From a virus, in the IMG/VR virus record IMGVR_UViG_3300040806_003816, positions 1 to 62,228 of that record: a stretch of DNA of 62,228 bases; one strand, 5' to 3'. Every line of letters starts with the position of its first letter. The first letter of the stretch is position 1. Position numbers and translations under genes: made by a program. Below the pieces are notes generated by a model. That model did no database searches and was not told where the DNA came from. It worked only from the letters and a program-made list of their open reading frames with translations. Below are positions 18,961 through 27,555 of this stretch, in pieces.

Positions 18961-19927
18961 AGTCGCATTAATTACAGGTATTAATGGCCAAGATGGTTCA
19001 TATCTTGCAGAATTTTTGATAGAAAAAGGATATGAAGTATGGGGTACTGTGAAAAGAAACTCAGTGGCGGAAAACCAAACTAATCGACTGGATAATGTAT
19101 ATCATGCAATTAGTTCTAATTTAGAATATGTTGACATGACAGACTTATCATCATTAATAAGGATCATACAAAAATGTAATCCAGATGAGATTTATAATTT
19201 GGCGGCACAATCACACGTTCGAATTTCCTTCGATCAACCAATTTACACTGCAAATGTAACAGGTTTAGGTGCTCTGAACCTATTAGAAGCTGTAAAATTA
19301 GTAAATCCTAATATTAAGGTATATCAAGCGTCATCTTCAGAAATGTTTGGAAATAACATTGATGATGATGGATATCAACGTGAGACAACACCAATGAATC
19401 CAGTTTCTCCTTATGGTTGTTCTAAAGTTTTTGCATATAACATAAGTAGAAATTATAGGAATTCTTATCAGATGTTTGTTTCTAATGGTATATTATTTAA
19501 TCACGAGTCACCTAGACGAGGGACTAATTTTGTAACTAATAAAGTGGTAAAAGCTGCGGTCAAAATAAAAAAAGGATTATCCAAAACATTGTCTTTAGGT
19601 AATATGGAAGCCACAAGAGATTGGGGACACGCTAAAGATTATGTGGAAGCCATGTGGTTAATACTACAACAAAACAACCCAGATGATTTTGTTTGTTCAA
19701 CTGGAATTTCTCATTCTGTTAGAGATTTAGTGGAATATGTTTTCAAAAAACTAGATTTGGATATTGACAAACATTTAATTATTGATGAGAAATATTTCAG
19801 ACCTGAAGAGTTAGAAGATTTGAAAGGTGATTGTTCTAAACTCAAACAAAAAACAGGTTGGGAACCTAAATATACATTTGAATCTATGTTAGATGAAATG
19901 ATAGATTACTGGCAAGAAAAATTATAA
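18941..19927 (+). CDS. gmd: GDP-mannose 4,6-dehydratase
   Basis: The 328 residues carry GINGQDGSY (13-21) for nucleotide binding, NLAAQSHVRISF (86-97), QASSSEMFG (129-137) and the catalytic Y158-x-x-x-K162. NHESPRRGTNFVT and the GNMEATRDWGHAKDYVEAMW region (split as GNMEATRDWG and HAKDYVEAMW) are hallmarks of Gmd. It converts GDP-D-mannose to GDP-4-keto-6-deoxy-D-mannose, which Fcl then turns into GDP-fucose. It overlaps fcl by 20 bases. GDP-mannose must come from the host, because no mannose pathway gene is visible here. Confidence 0.93.
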   Translation: MKNQENKVALITGINGQDGSYLAEFLIEKGYEVWGTVKRNSVAENQTNRLDNVYHAISSNLEYVDMTDLSSLIRIIQKCNPDEIYNLAAQSHVRISFDQPIYTANVTGLGALNLLEAVKLVNPNIKVYQASSSEMFGNNIDDDGYQRETTPMNPVSPYGCSKVFAYNISRNYRNSYQMFVSNGILFNHESPRRGTNFVTNKVVKAAVKIKKGLSKTLSLGNMEATRDWGHAKDYVEAMWLILQQNNPDDFVCSTGISHSVRDLVEYVFKKLDLDIDKHLIIDEKYFRPEELEDLKGDCSKLKQKTGWEPKYTFESMLDEMIDYWQEKL

Positions 19928-19928
19928 T

Positions 19929-20612
19929 ATGACGAATATAAGTAAAAAAAAACAAGAAATAAAATCAATTGTCGGACGTCAACCGAAACAAAAATTTTTA
20001 AGTAAATCACAAAAAGAATATTACGATATCCTCAAAGAAAAAGAAATTGTAATATGTTCAGGACCCGCGGGAGTAGGTAAATCCTACATTTCAATGAAAG
20101 CCGCAGTCGATTTATTATTAGATCCAGAAAATGATTATGAAAAAATTATAATCGTAAGACCTGCAGTTGAAGCTGAAGAAAAATTAGGGTCATTACCTGG
20201 AAATTTGGAAGAAAAATTAGATCCATATATATTTCCTTCATATTACTTACTAAATAAAATAATTGGAAAAGAAAAGAGGGAAAAACTTAAGGAATTCGAA
20301 TTTATCGAAGTCTTTGCATTGGCATATATGAGAGGTATGAATATAGATAATGCCATACTAGTTTTTGAAGAAGCACAAAACACAACAAAAAGTCAAATGA
20401 AATTATTACTGACTAGAATTGGATTTAATTCAAAATTTTTCATATCTGGTGATATTGAACAAACAGATAGATTTAGAGATAAAACACAATCAGGTCTTTA
20501 TGATGCCATAAACAGGTTCGATAACATAGAAAATATAGGGATTTACAAATTTGATAAAAGTAATATCATTAGAAATCCTTTGATCACACAAATTTTAGAT
20601 AAATACGAATGA
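19929..20612 (+). CDS. phoH: PhoH-like ATPase
   Basis: This 227-residue P-loop protein has Walker A GPAGVGKS at 45-52, the PhoH-specific VRPAVEAEEKLGSLPG segment (77-91), Walker B ILVFEEAQN at 143-151 and the sensor-like FISGDIEQTD (171-180). This is the PhoH core found in many marine and T4-like phages. Its biochemical job in phages is unsettled; an RNA-related ATPase or helicase is the usual proposal. It starts one base after gmd and overlaps the following HAD-like gene by 4 bases. Confidence 0.9.
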   Translation: MTNISKKKQEIKSIVGRQPKQKFLSKSQKEYYDILKEKEIVICSGPAGVGKSYISMKAAVDLLLDPENDYEKIIIVRPAVEAEEKLGSLPGNLEEKLDPYIFPSYYLLNKIIGKEKREKLKEFEFIEVFALAYMRGMNIDNAILVFEEAQNTTKSQMKLLLTRIGFNSKFFISGDIEQTDRFRDKTQSGLYDAINRFDNIENIGIYKFDKSNIIRNPLITQILDKYE

Positions 20613-21226
20613 AAAAGTTAGCTTTCGATATAAATCATGTCTTAAGAGATACATTCGCGAAGGCAGAACAGATTTATCAAAAATTTTACATTGATGAGTA
20701 TGAAGGTGATGAATTCGAATATGGATTAAATCTTCCTGTCACTAATCTCAATGATTTAAAGTCACACTTCAAATTCAAAGACGATCAAGAACTATTTTCT
20801 TTTTTTTATGAAGATTTCACTATGCAAATTTTTGGTAATTCACCTAGTTCTGAAATGACAACTTTCAATCAATTGAATAAAATTTATGAAGATCTACGTG
20901 ATGAAAATGAAATATTAATTATATCAGATGAGATCGGAAAATCTAAGCCAGCATCTCTATTTTTCTTATCAAAATATGGTTGTCTAGTTGAGAAAATTAA
21001 ATTTTTCTCAAAAATCACCATCGATAGTCTCTGGGATGAGTGTGATATTATCGTCACCGCAAATCCGGAATTATTAATTAATTCACCTGAAAATATTCAG
21101 TTGGTAAAATTCGAATCAACATATAATAAAAGTATTGAAACAGATATTTCAATAAATTCTCTTGAAGAATTTGAAAAACTATATAAACAATTAAAACTTA
21201 AAGAAAATGATTTCGATTTTAGGTGA
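20609..21226 (+). CDS. HAD-like protein with degenerate first motif
   Basis: The 205 residues begin KKLAFDINHVLRDTF. D7 sits where HAD phosphatases have the nucleophile of DxDxT/V, but the second Asp is replaced by Asn. A later LIISDEIGKSKPASLFFLSK region, here LIISDEIG then KSKPASLFFL, fits motif II (Ser) and the conserved Lys. DECDIIVTANPELL may be a motif III/IV remnant. It may be a nucleotide- or sugar-phosphatase relative with altered chemistry. It is coupled to phoH by a 4-base overlap. Confidence 0.5.
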   Translation: MKKLAFDINHVLRDTFAKAEQIYQKFYIDEYEGDEFEYGLNLPVTNLNDLKSHFKFKDDQELFSFFYEDFTMQIFGNSPSSEMTTFNQLNKIYEDLRDENEILIISDEIGKSKPASLFFLSKYGCLVEKIKFFSKITIDSLWDECDIIVTANPELLINSPENIQLVKFESTYNKSIETDISINSLEEFEKLYKQLKLKENDFDFR

Positions 21227-21476
21227 AAATTATTATATCGATTTAAAAGAAATCGATTCTCTTGTTGGTATTGCAACAAGTAATGAAGAGGGTCATGTAG
21301 AAAAACAGACAGATGTTGTTAAGTATGACTTCGTAAAATTAATGATCGAAGTCTTATTGACGGAAAGAGAGGAAATAGATGAAAACTTAGGAATTCACTC
21401 TAGTAAAAATTTAAGTCTTCCCTTTAAATTCGCCTTCAATACATTATTATTAAATAAAATTTTGAAAAAAATATGA
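21207..21476 (+). CDS. Hypothetical small phage protein
   Basis: The 89 residues have no known motif. The gene overlaps the HAD-like gene by 20 bases in another frame, and its stop overlaps the next start by 4 bases, which supports it being a real coupled gene. It has a beta-rich N-terminus (ILGENYYIDLKEIDSLVGI) and a helical C-terminus. Confidence 0.45.
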   Translation: MISILGENYYIDLKEIDSLVGIATSNEEGHVEKQTDVVKYDFVKLMIEVLLTEREEIDENLGIHSSKNLSLPFKFAFNTLLLNKILKKI

Positions 21477-22453
21477 AATACTTAGTTACTGGAATAACAG
21501 GATTTGCTGGTCCAAATCTTGCGAAACTATTGTTAGAAAAAGGACATGAAGTTCATGGAGTAGTAAGAACTGCTAATGGTCGAGAAACAGATTTGTTGGA
21601 TATTCTTACTCCAGAAGAATTGGATAAAATAACTTTTCATTATCTAGATTTGAAACATTTTTACGGTGTAAAAAAATTGATTGATCGAGAAGAGTTTGAT
21701 GGAGTGTTTCATCTAGCCGCACAATCTCATCCACCAACAAGCTTCAAAGATCCAATTTTAACATGGGAAGAAAATGTATCTGCAACTATGAACTTAATAA
21801 CTTCTTTGGAAAATAGTAAAACTAGATTCATGTTCTGTTCTACCAGTGAAGTGTATGGTGACGAATGTAAAGATGTTGGGACTTTGTCGATTGACACACC
21901 TTTGAAACCTAGTAATCCTTATGGTTCATCGAAGGCTGCTATGGATTTATATGTTCAAGAGAGAGCTAGTAATGGTTTCTTAGATGGTTTTGTAACAAGA
22001 GCTTTTAGTCATACAGGTCCAAGAAGGGGTAAAATTTTCAGCATAAGTTCCGATGCATATCAAATTGCGGCAATGGAACTTGGGTTACAAGAAAAAGTTT
22101 TGAAAATTGGTAATCTCGAGACAGAAAGAGTTGTAATAGATGTAAGAGATTGTGTAAACGCATATTATTTGTTAATGATAAATCCAGAAACTAAAGGAAA
22201 AGTTTTCAACGTATGTGGTAGTGAAGTAAATAAAATGCAACACTATACAGATTTACTTATCGAATGTTCCAAATTCGACTATGATGAGGTTGAACAGAAA
22301 ATTTACGAACCTTACTATAGACCAATCGATATCCAAGTACAAATTGGTGATTCGAAAGAATTAGTTGAAATGACTGGATGGGAACCTAAGATTGAATTGA
22401 AACAAACAATGAATGATCTTTTAGATTATTGGAGGAATAAATTAAAAAAATAA
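21473..22453 (+). CDS. NAD-dependent sugar-nucleotide epimerase/dehydratase
   Basis: This 326-residue extended SDR has TGITGFAG at 6-13, HLAAQSHPPTSF at 80-91, CSTSEVYG at 122-129 and the catalytic Y150-x-x-x-K154. It also has RAFSHTGPRRG and an RVVIDVRDCVNAY segment. The overall pattern is closest to the GDP-mannose 4,6-dehydratase / GDP-4-keto-6-deoxymannose reductase branch. It may divert the Gmd product to GDP-rhamnose or another deoxysugar, or be a second dehydratase. Exact substrate is not decidable from the sequence. Confidence 0.8.
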   Translation: MKYLVTGITGFAGPNLAKLLLEKGHEVHGVVRTANGRETDLLDILTPEELDKITFHYLDLKHFYGVKKLIDREEFDGVFHLAAQSHPPTSFKDPILTWEENVSATMNLITSLENSKTRFMFCSTSEVYGDECKDVGTLSIDTPLKPSNPYGSSKAAMDLYVQERASNGFLDGFVTRAFSHTGPRRGKIFSISSDAYQIAAMELGLQEKVLKIGNLETERVVIDVRDCVNAYYLLMINPETKGKVFNVCGSEVNKMQHYTDLLIECSKFDYDEVEQKIYEPYYRPIDIQVQIGDSKELVEMTGWEPKIELKQTMNDLLDYWRNKLKK

Positions 22454-22459
22454 ACTGAA

Positions 22460-23524
22460 ATGGAAGATATAAAGTTAGAAAAAATAAAAAAAAGTATTTC
22501 TAATTTAAGAGATAAAAAAAATAAATTTTACTTCTTTGTGTTAGACAGTAAAGGATATGCTAAAGGATCTGTCAGATACATTTATGAATTTGCAATGTCT
22601 TTGAATAATTCGGGTTATCAACCGGTTATTTTACACGAAAAAGATGACTATAAAGGTGTTGGTGATTGGTTAGGGACCGATTATACTGAATTAGAACATT
22701 TGAGTTTAGAATCACAAAAGTTAGAGGTAAGTCCGGAGGATTTTATTTTTATCCCAGAGGTTTTCGGTCATGTTATCGAACAAGTGTCAAAATTACCTTG
22801 TGGTAAAATCGTACTTTCACAATCTTATGATGCAATTCTTGAAACCCTCAAACCAGGAACTGAATGGACTGACTATGGTTTTTACAAGTGTTTAACTACG
22901 ACAGAAAAACAAAAAGAATTTGTTAAGGATTTGATGAGAAATGTTAGTGTTGACGTTTTAGAACCAACAATTTCAGAAGTATTCACTGAAAAAAAATTCC
23001 CTTGTAAACCGATCATTTCTATACACACTAGAGACCAAAGGGATACTATGATTATAATCAAAACTTTTTACATAAGGTATCCGCAGTATCGTTGGGTCAC
23101 TTTTAGAGATATGCGTGGAATTTCTATGGAAAAATTTTCTGAATACTTACAAGATTCTTTTGTATCTGTATGGATCGATGATTCATCATCATTTGGAACC
23201 TTCCCACTAGAGTCTATGAAATGTGGTACACCTGTTATTGGTAAAGTGCCAAATATGAAACCAGACTGGATGAACGATAATAATGGAATTTGGTATTTTG
23301 ATAAATTACAAACTGTAGACATAATAGCAGACTTTATTCAAAACTGGTTAGAAGATAATATATCTGAAGATCTTTATAATGCAGGGAAAGAAACCTCGGA
23401 AAAATATTCAGATAAAAATTCATTTGATTATAATGTTGTCCAGTTAATTAGTTCCTATTGTGATTCCCGTTTAAAATCATTTGAGAATCAAATAAATATA
23501 AACGAATTAGAAGAAGTAGAATAA
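22460..23524 (+). CDS. Glycosyltransferase, GT-B-like
   Basis: The 354 residues suggest a GT-B fold. The N-terminal half has FFVLDSKGYAKGSVRYIYEF and FIFIPEVFGHVIEQ. The C-terminal half has PIISIHTRDQRD, SVWIDDSSSFGTFPLESMKCGTPVIG, here SVWIDDSSSFGTFPLESMK and CGTPVIG, with the E-x-M-x-C-G-T-P-V-I-G signature of GT4-type donor sites, followed by a WYFDKLQTVDIIADFI helix. It starts 6 bases after the SDR gene and ends 1 base before the next GT. Substrates unknown. Confidence 0.75.
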   Translation: MEDIKLEKIKKSISNLRDKKNKFYFFVLDSKGYAKGSVRYIYEFAMSLNNSGYQPVILHEKDDYKGVGDWLGTDYTELEHLSLESQKLEVSPEDFIFIPEVFGHVIEQVSKLPCGKIVLSQSYDAILETLKPGTEWTDYGFYKCLTTTEKQKEFVKDLMRNVSVDVLEPTISEVFTEKKFPCKPIISIHTRDQRDTMIIIKTFYIRYPQYRWVTFRDMRGISMEKFSEYLQDSFVSVWIDDSSSFGTFPLESMKCGTPVIGKVPNMKPDWMNDNNGIWYFDKLQTVDIIADFIQNWLEDNISEDLYNAGKETSEKYSDKNSFDYNVVQLISSYCDSRLKSFENQININELEEVE

Positions 23525-23525
23525 T

Positions 23526-24338
23526 ATGAAAAAAGAAGATAATTTTTTGATTTCTGTGGTTTTACCCATCGAATCAACAAAACATAAAGATTTTGAAACA
23601 TTTTTTAGTAAGTCAGTACAATCTGTTTTACATCAGGAAGAACCAGTAGATGAATTGATTATTGTTCACACTGATGAAGAAAGTTTAATCAATTATTTAG
23701 ATGACTTTGATTTTAGTGGATTGACAGTAAATAGAGTTTTGAATGAAGGAGATTCGGACTTTCAATCTCAAGTCAACTTAGGTATCAAATCAACCAAAAA
23801 TGATCTTGTATCAATTTTAGAGTTTGATGATGAATACTCCAAAATATGGTTTAAAAGTGTAAAAAGATATTTCGAGTCATACCCTGATTTTGATGGGTTT
23901 TTACCATTAGTTGTTGATGTAGATGAAAAACAATCGTTCGCAGGATTTACGAATGAAGCAACTTTCGCAGCTAATATGAACACTGAAATAGGTATATTGA
24001 CTAATGAAGTCTTATTAAACTACCAAAATTTCCAATCTAGTGGATTAGTATTTAAGAAAAAAATAATAGATTCTTTTGGTGGATTCAAACAAAGTTTAAA
24101 ACTTTCATTTGTTTATGAATTCTTACTAAGAATGACATATAATTCTGTAAAATTTATGACTATTCCTAGAATAGGTTACAAACATGTGAATATGAGAGAA
24201 GGGTCTATTTTTTGGAATTACAAGTTTGGTGAGAATGTAATCACATCGGATGAAGCTAGTTTTTGGATTGATACCGCTAAAAAACAACAATTTTTTAAGG
24301 AAGATAATAAAATTACATATGAACCTGAAAACACTTAA
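23526..24338 (+). CDS. Family 2-like glycosyltransferase
   Basis: The 270 residues read as a GT2 fold. LISVVLPIES is the first strand, followed by SVQSVLHQEEPVDELIIVHTDEE. An acidic LEFDDEY replaces the usual DxD near residue 100. A later SGLVFKKKIIDSFGGF segment matches the usual conserved turn in GT2 enzymes. It is the last gene of the glycan island, 3 bases before the late sigma factor gene. Confidence 0.75.
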   Translation: MKKEDNFLISVVLPIESTKHKDFETFFSKSVQSVLHQEEPVDELIIVHTDEESLINYLDDFDFSGLTVNRVLNEGDSDFQSQVNLGIKSTKNDLVSILEFDDEYSKIWFKSVKRYFESYPDFDGFLPLVVDVDEKQSFAGFTNEATFAANMNTEIGILTNEVLLNYQNFQSSGLVFKKKIIDSFGGFKQSLKLSFVYEFLLRMTYNSVKFMTIPRIGYKHVNMREGSIFWNYKFGENVITSDEASFWIDTAKKQQFFKEDNKITYEPENT

Positions 24339-24341
24339 ATT

Positions 24342-25070
24342 TTGTCTGGAGAAACAAGTGGAAATACTAAGACTAAAAAAAAATCTACAAGTAACTATTT
24401 CGATGTAAGAGAAGAAAATGCTGTAAGACTTTTTATTAGTGCAACAACTCAAGAGGAGCGTAATGTAATTTACGCTACCTACTTGAGGGCACCAGTTGAT
24501 AAAATGATTGACAGTATTATAAGAAGATATAAATTGTATCGCAAAGGTATGGATTTCAGAGAAATTCATAATGATACTCACTCTTTTTTAATGACTAAGA
24601 TTGAGAAATTTAAACCAGATAAAAACAAAAAAGCTTATTCATACTTTGGTACTATTTGCAAAAATTATTTGATGGGTCAAATAATAAAAGATCAAAAAGA
24701 GCAAAATAGAAAAATATCTTACGAGGACATTTCAACAAAGATCGAAAATCGTCCAGACATGATATATTATTTAGAAAATGAAAAAGTAGAAACCACTCAA
24801 TTAATAAAAAAATTTGTTAAAGAATTAGAAGAGTATATTGAAGAACAAGATCTAAATGAAAACGAAACTAAGTTGGGTTACGCACTTGTCGAACTGTTTG
24901 AAAATTATGAAATAATATTTTTAGGTACTGATAATAATAAATTTAATAAGAACGTAATTCTACTATCTTTACGTGAGATGACTAATATGAATACCAAAGA
25001 GATAAGATCTTCTATGGTAAAATTCAAGGATTTGTATTATGAGATAAATGCAAAATTAAACGAACTTTAA
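24342..25070 (+). CDS. gp55: gp55-like late transcription sigma factor
   Basis: The 242-residue reading frame starts at TTG; no ATG lies near. The core (about 15-125) matches phage late sigma factors. An NYFDVREENAVRLFI start is followed by a YATYLRAPVDKMIDSIIRRY helix, and then the strongly conserved EIHNDTHSFLMTKIEKFKP (split as EIHNDTHSFL and MTKIEKFKP), KAYSYFGTICKNYLMGQI and a basic KDQKEQNRK. This is sigma region 2, which contacts core RNA polymerase and the -10-type late promoter. A C-terminal extension of about 110 residues could hold a further DNA- or clamp-binding segment. The recurrent ATATTTAT motif in this window is its likely target. Confidence 0.8.
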   Translation: MSGETSGNTKTKKKSTSNYFDVREENAVRLFISATTQEERNVIYATYLRAPVDKMIDSIIRRYKLYRKGMDFREIHNDTHSFLMTKIEKFKPDKNKKAYSYFGTICKNYLMGQIIKDQKEQNRKISYEDISTKIENRPDMIYYLENEKVETTQLIKKFVKELEEYIEEQDLNENETKLGYALVELFENYEIIFLGTDNNKFNKNVILLSLREMTNMNTKEIRSSMVKFKDLYYEINAKLNEL

Positions 25071-25077
25071 TATTTAT
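25070..25077 (+). promoter_or_regulatory. Putative late promoter element ATATTTAT
   Basis: Exact motif, with only four bases (AGGT) between it and the ATG at 25082. This spacing would give a leaderless transcript. Confidence 0.55.
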
Positions 25078-25081
25078 AGGT

Positions 25082-25444
25082 ATGCCAAGACCTAAAAAGA
25101 AAGAAATATCATTAAACAAAAATTCTGTTTTATCTTTAATGCAGGAAATTTATAATGAATTAGTTGAACAAAGATCTACCGCAATCAGAGTTCAGAATAA
25201 GATGTTGAATCTATTAAAAGGACCGGAAGATATGACATTGATAGGTCCAGTACTAAAGGAACAACAAAAAATAATTAACGATACGATTGAAAAGAAACTA
25301 ACTCTTTCAAAGTTACAATCCTCAATCTGGGAAAAAAGTTCCAGTAATTCCGAAGAATCATTTGATTTATCAGAGATGGATGAAGATGTACTTCAAGCTT
25401 TGATAAGTAAAGATGTTGATAATTCTTCTGAATACAAACTATAA
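25082..25444 (+). CDS. Hypothetical helical phage protein
   Basis: The 120 residues begin with a basic MPRPKKKE and continue as two probable helices. The C-terminus is acidic (DLSEMDEDVLQALIS). The small size and position next to the late sigma gene are reminiscent of T4 gp33, the late co-activator, but no diagnostic sequence match was seen. It ends where the next gene begins (TAATG overlap). Confidence 0.5.
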   Translation: MPRPKKKEISLNKNSVLSLMQEIYNELVEQRSTAIRVQNKMLNLLKGPEDMTLIGPVLKEQQKIINDTIEKKLTLSKLQSSIWEKSSSNSEESFDLSEMDEDVLQALISKDVDNSSEYKL

Positions 25445-27360
25445 TGGCTTTAGATCTTAATCAAAGTTATAATGACATAAATTCGAAGATTTCATCCTTC
25501 AAATCTACGGTCAATTTAAAAAAGGATGAGGCTAAATCTAAACTAAACTCTGCAGGAAATACTTTTGAACAAAGTAAAAGTGACGCACTAAAACAACTAA
25601 ATAATTTAGGTGATACGTCACAAAGATTACAAAATCAAATCAAAAGTCAATTTGATCAAATTGTTGGTATGATAAAGTCTACCATGCCTAATGACCCTAC
25701 ATCCGGATCCGATACTGTAAGTTTCTTAATAGAACTATTATTGAATTCCGCCAAAAATACAAAACATAGAATTTCTGAAGTATTTTTATCTGAAACAATT
25801 TCCACAATAGGTTGTTCTCAGGAACAAACCTTCGAAGTGGAAAATTCTATATATATCGATATTAGGAGTATAGACTTATTTAGATTACTACCCAATTCAT
25901 ATGAATTGAAACCATTTGATATTTTTTATGAGAAAAATGATCCTGTAAGTGGTCAAATTCCATTTTCTATGGATAAAAAATTATATGATCTTACTCAAAA
26001 TGGTGGTGTAAATACAATATTAGGAGTATCACAAAATCCTTTATTTGATATTCAATATGTTACAGAATATACAGAAAATGGTATCCCTTATTTTGGTGAT
26101 TTCTACAAAATAGATTTAAAGCAAAGAGTTAACGGAAATAATATTTCAGATTTTTTGGTCGAATACTACAAAACAATAGATATTGTAAATTTTGATGTAG
26201 TTCTTGCCAGAATTTTTGATTCATTACAAAATATTGTGAGTATTAAAGGTGGTGTCTCTATCGATCAAGTCGAGAAACAAACAAAATTTGACAAGATGAT
26301 TCAAAGAATTCTTGGACTTTGTTTCGATTCCAATACTGAAATTGACGTTAGTGGAAATGCAAAACAATCGGTATTAGATCAAATTGATGAATCATTTTTT
26401 GACTTCACATCATCTGATTTAAATGATATTGATAGTAAAATAGAAAATATAAAACAAGGTGTAACCGAATTTACTGACTGTGAAAATATTAAATTTCCAG
26501 TAAATGTTGATTCGATATTGGATTCAATTGATGTGATTCGTGAAGTTCCAGATAATCGTAAAACAGAGGTTTTTATGGGGGAACTAGATAAAATGATTAA
26601 TGATGAAGAATGGAAAAAATTAGGTCTTAATTTGGACTTAAATGTTAAAATTAAAACCGATATTCTAAATCAAATAATACAGTCAGTAAGTTTTGCAGTA
26701 TTATCTCCGAAATCAGTTTTAGGATTAATGATTGGTTTGAAATCACTCAAAAATGAATTAGCCGATAATGTTGAAGACATAGAAGATTTTATGAAAGACT
26801 TCAAAAGTTTTTTCATTGAACTGTGTAGTAAAATAGGTGCGATTTTCATAGAAGAACTGGTAAAAATATTGAAAAGAAATATTCGTCGATTAGTAGAAAC
26901 TCTATTAAAGGAGATTGCTACTGAAGCAAAAGATGCTAGAATCAAAATGATCGCATCAATTTTGTTTATTTTATTACAAGTAGTTTCAGCGATAATTGAT
27001 TTTAGACAATGTAAATCTTTAGTCGATGAAATTCAGAATCTTTTAAACTTAGCCAGATCATCGATTGGTGTTAGTTTACCAAGCTTTGCCTTAGCTAATG
27101 CAGGAATTTTAGGAGGATTTTCACCAACCAGAGCATTATCTAATGTTGTGGGTAACCTTGAATCACAAGGAATCCCAACTGGTGCATTACCTGATGGATC
27201 CCCAAATGTCGCTTTGAATGCTATGCAACAAATGATTAAAGGTGTGAATGACGAGGAATTGGCAAATAGTAAAGTTGAAGTTTTTATACCTCCATTGGCA
27301 GTTGCAGCTTTGGGTGGGGGAACAACTTTACCAGGTAGAGGTATTGGAAAAAAAATGTGA
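25444..27360 (+). CDS. Large baseplate- or hub-type structural protein
   Basis: The 638 residues start with a coiled-coil-like region (about 1-75, repeated KSKL/SKSDALKQL). The protein continues with a mixed domain and a segment of repeated amphipathic helices. It includes a hydrophobic stretch near residues 498-520 (MIASILFILLQVVSAIIDF) and ends with a Gly-rich tail ALGGGTTLPG. It sits directly before the OB-fold spike gene, where T4-like phages of this type often have hub or wedge proteins. No enzyme motif was seen. Baseplate assignment is contextual. Confidence 0.55.
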   Translation: MALDLNQSYNDINSKISSFKSTVNLKKDEAKSKLNSAGNTFEQSKSDALKQLNNLGDTSQRLQNQIKSQFDQIVGMIKSTMPNDPTSGSDTVSFLIELLLNSAKNTKHRISEVFLSETISTIGCSQEQTFEVENSIYIDIRSIDLFRLLPNSYELKPFDIFYEKNDPVSGQIPFSMDKKLYDLTQNGGVNTILGVSQNPLFDIQYVTEYTENGIPYFGDFYKIDLKQRVNGNNISDFLVEYYKTIDIVNFDVVLARIFDSLQNIVSIKGGVSIDQVEKQTKFDKMIQRILGLCFDSNTEIDVSGNAKQSVLDQIDESFFDFTSSDLNDIDSKIENIKQGVTEFTDCENIKFPVNVDSILDSIDVIREVPDNRKTEVFMGELDKMINDEEWKKLGLNLDLNVKIKTDILNQIIQSVSFAVLSPKSVLGLMIGLKSLKNELADNVEDIEDFMKDFKSFFIELCSKIGAIFIEELVKILKRNIRRLVETLLKEIATEAKDARIKMIASILFILLQVVSAIIDFRQCKSLVDEIQNLLNLARSSIGVSLPSFALANAGILGGFSPTRALSNVVGNLESQGIPTGALPDGSPNVALNAMQQMIKGVNDEELANSKVEVFIPPLAVAALGGGTTLPGRGIGKKM

Positions 27361-27555
27361 ATGAGTATGGATAATTTGAAAGATATAATTAAAAAACCAT
27401 CAGAATTTTCTAATAAAGATTTAGAAAATTCTTTAAGTTATTTGTCGGATAATTTCGAAAAAACAAAAGTCGAGATTCTAAATCTAACACAAATTTTGGA
27501 TTTTACTGAAAATTCATACAATAAAATTTTAAAAGAATATAACAAAAGAAGATGA
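27361..27555 (+). CDS. Small helical protein between baseplate genes
   Basis: The 64 residues are mostly helical and charged. The ATG directly follows the stop of the preceding gene, and the stop overlaps the next ATG by 4 bases, so it is well embedded in the operon. MSM at the start leaves two possible initiation codons, 27361 or 27367. Function unknown; it could be a small chaperone or assembly factor. Confidence 0.5.
   Translation: MSMDNLKDIIKKPSEFSNKDLENSLSYLSDNFEKTKVEILNLTQILDFTENSYNKILKEYNKRR

Noticed and set aside
25082-25444. Firm call of gp33 late co-activator
   Set aside because: Only size and position agree; no diagnostic residues were seen.
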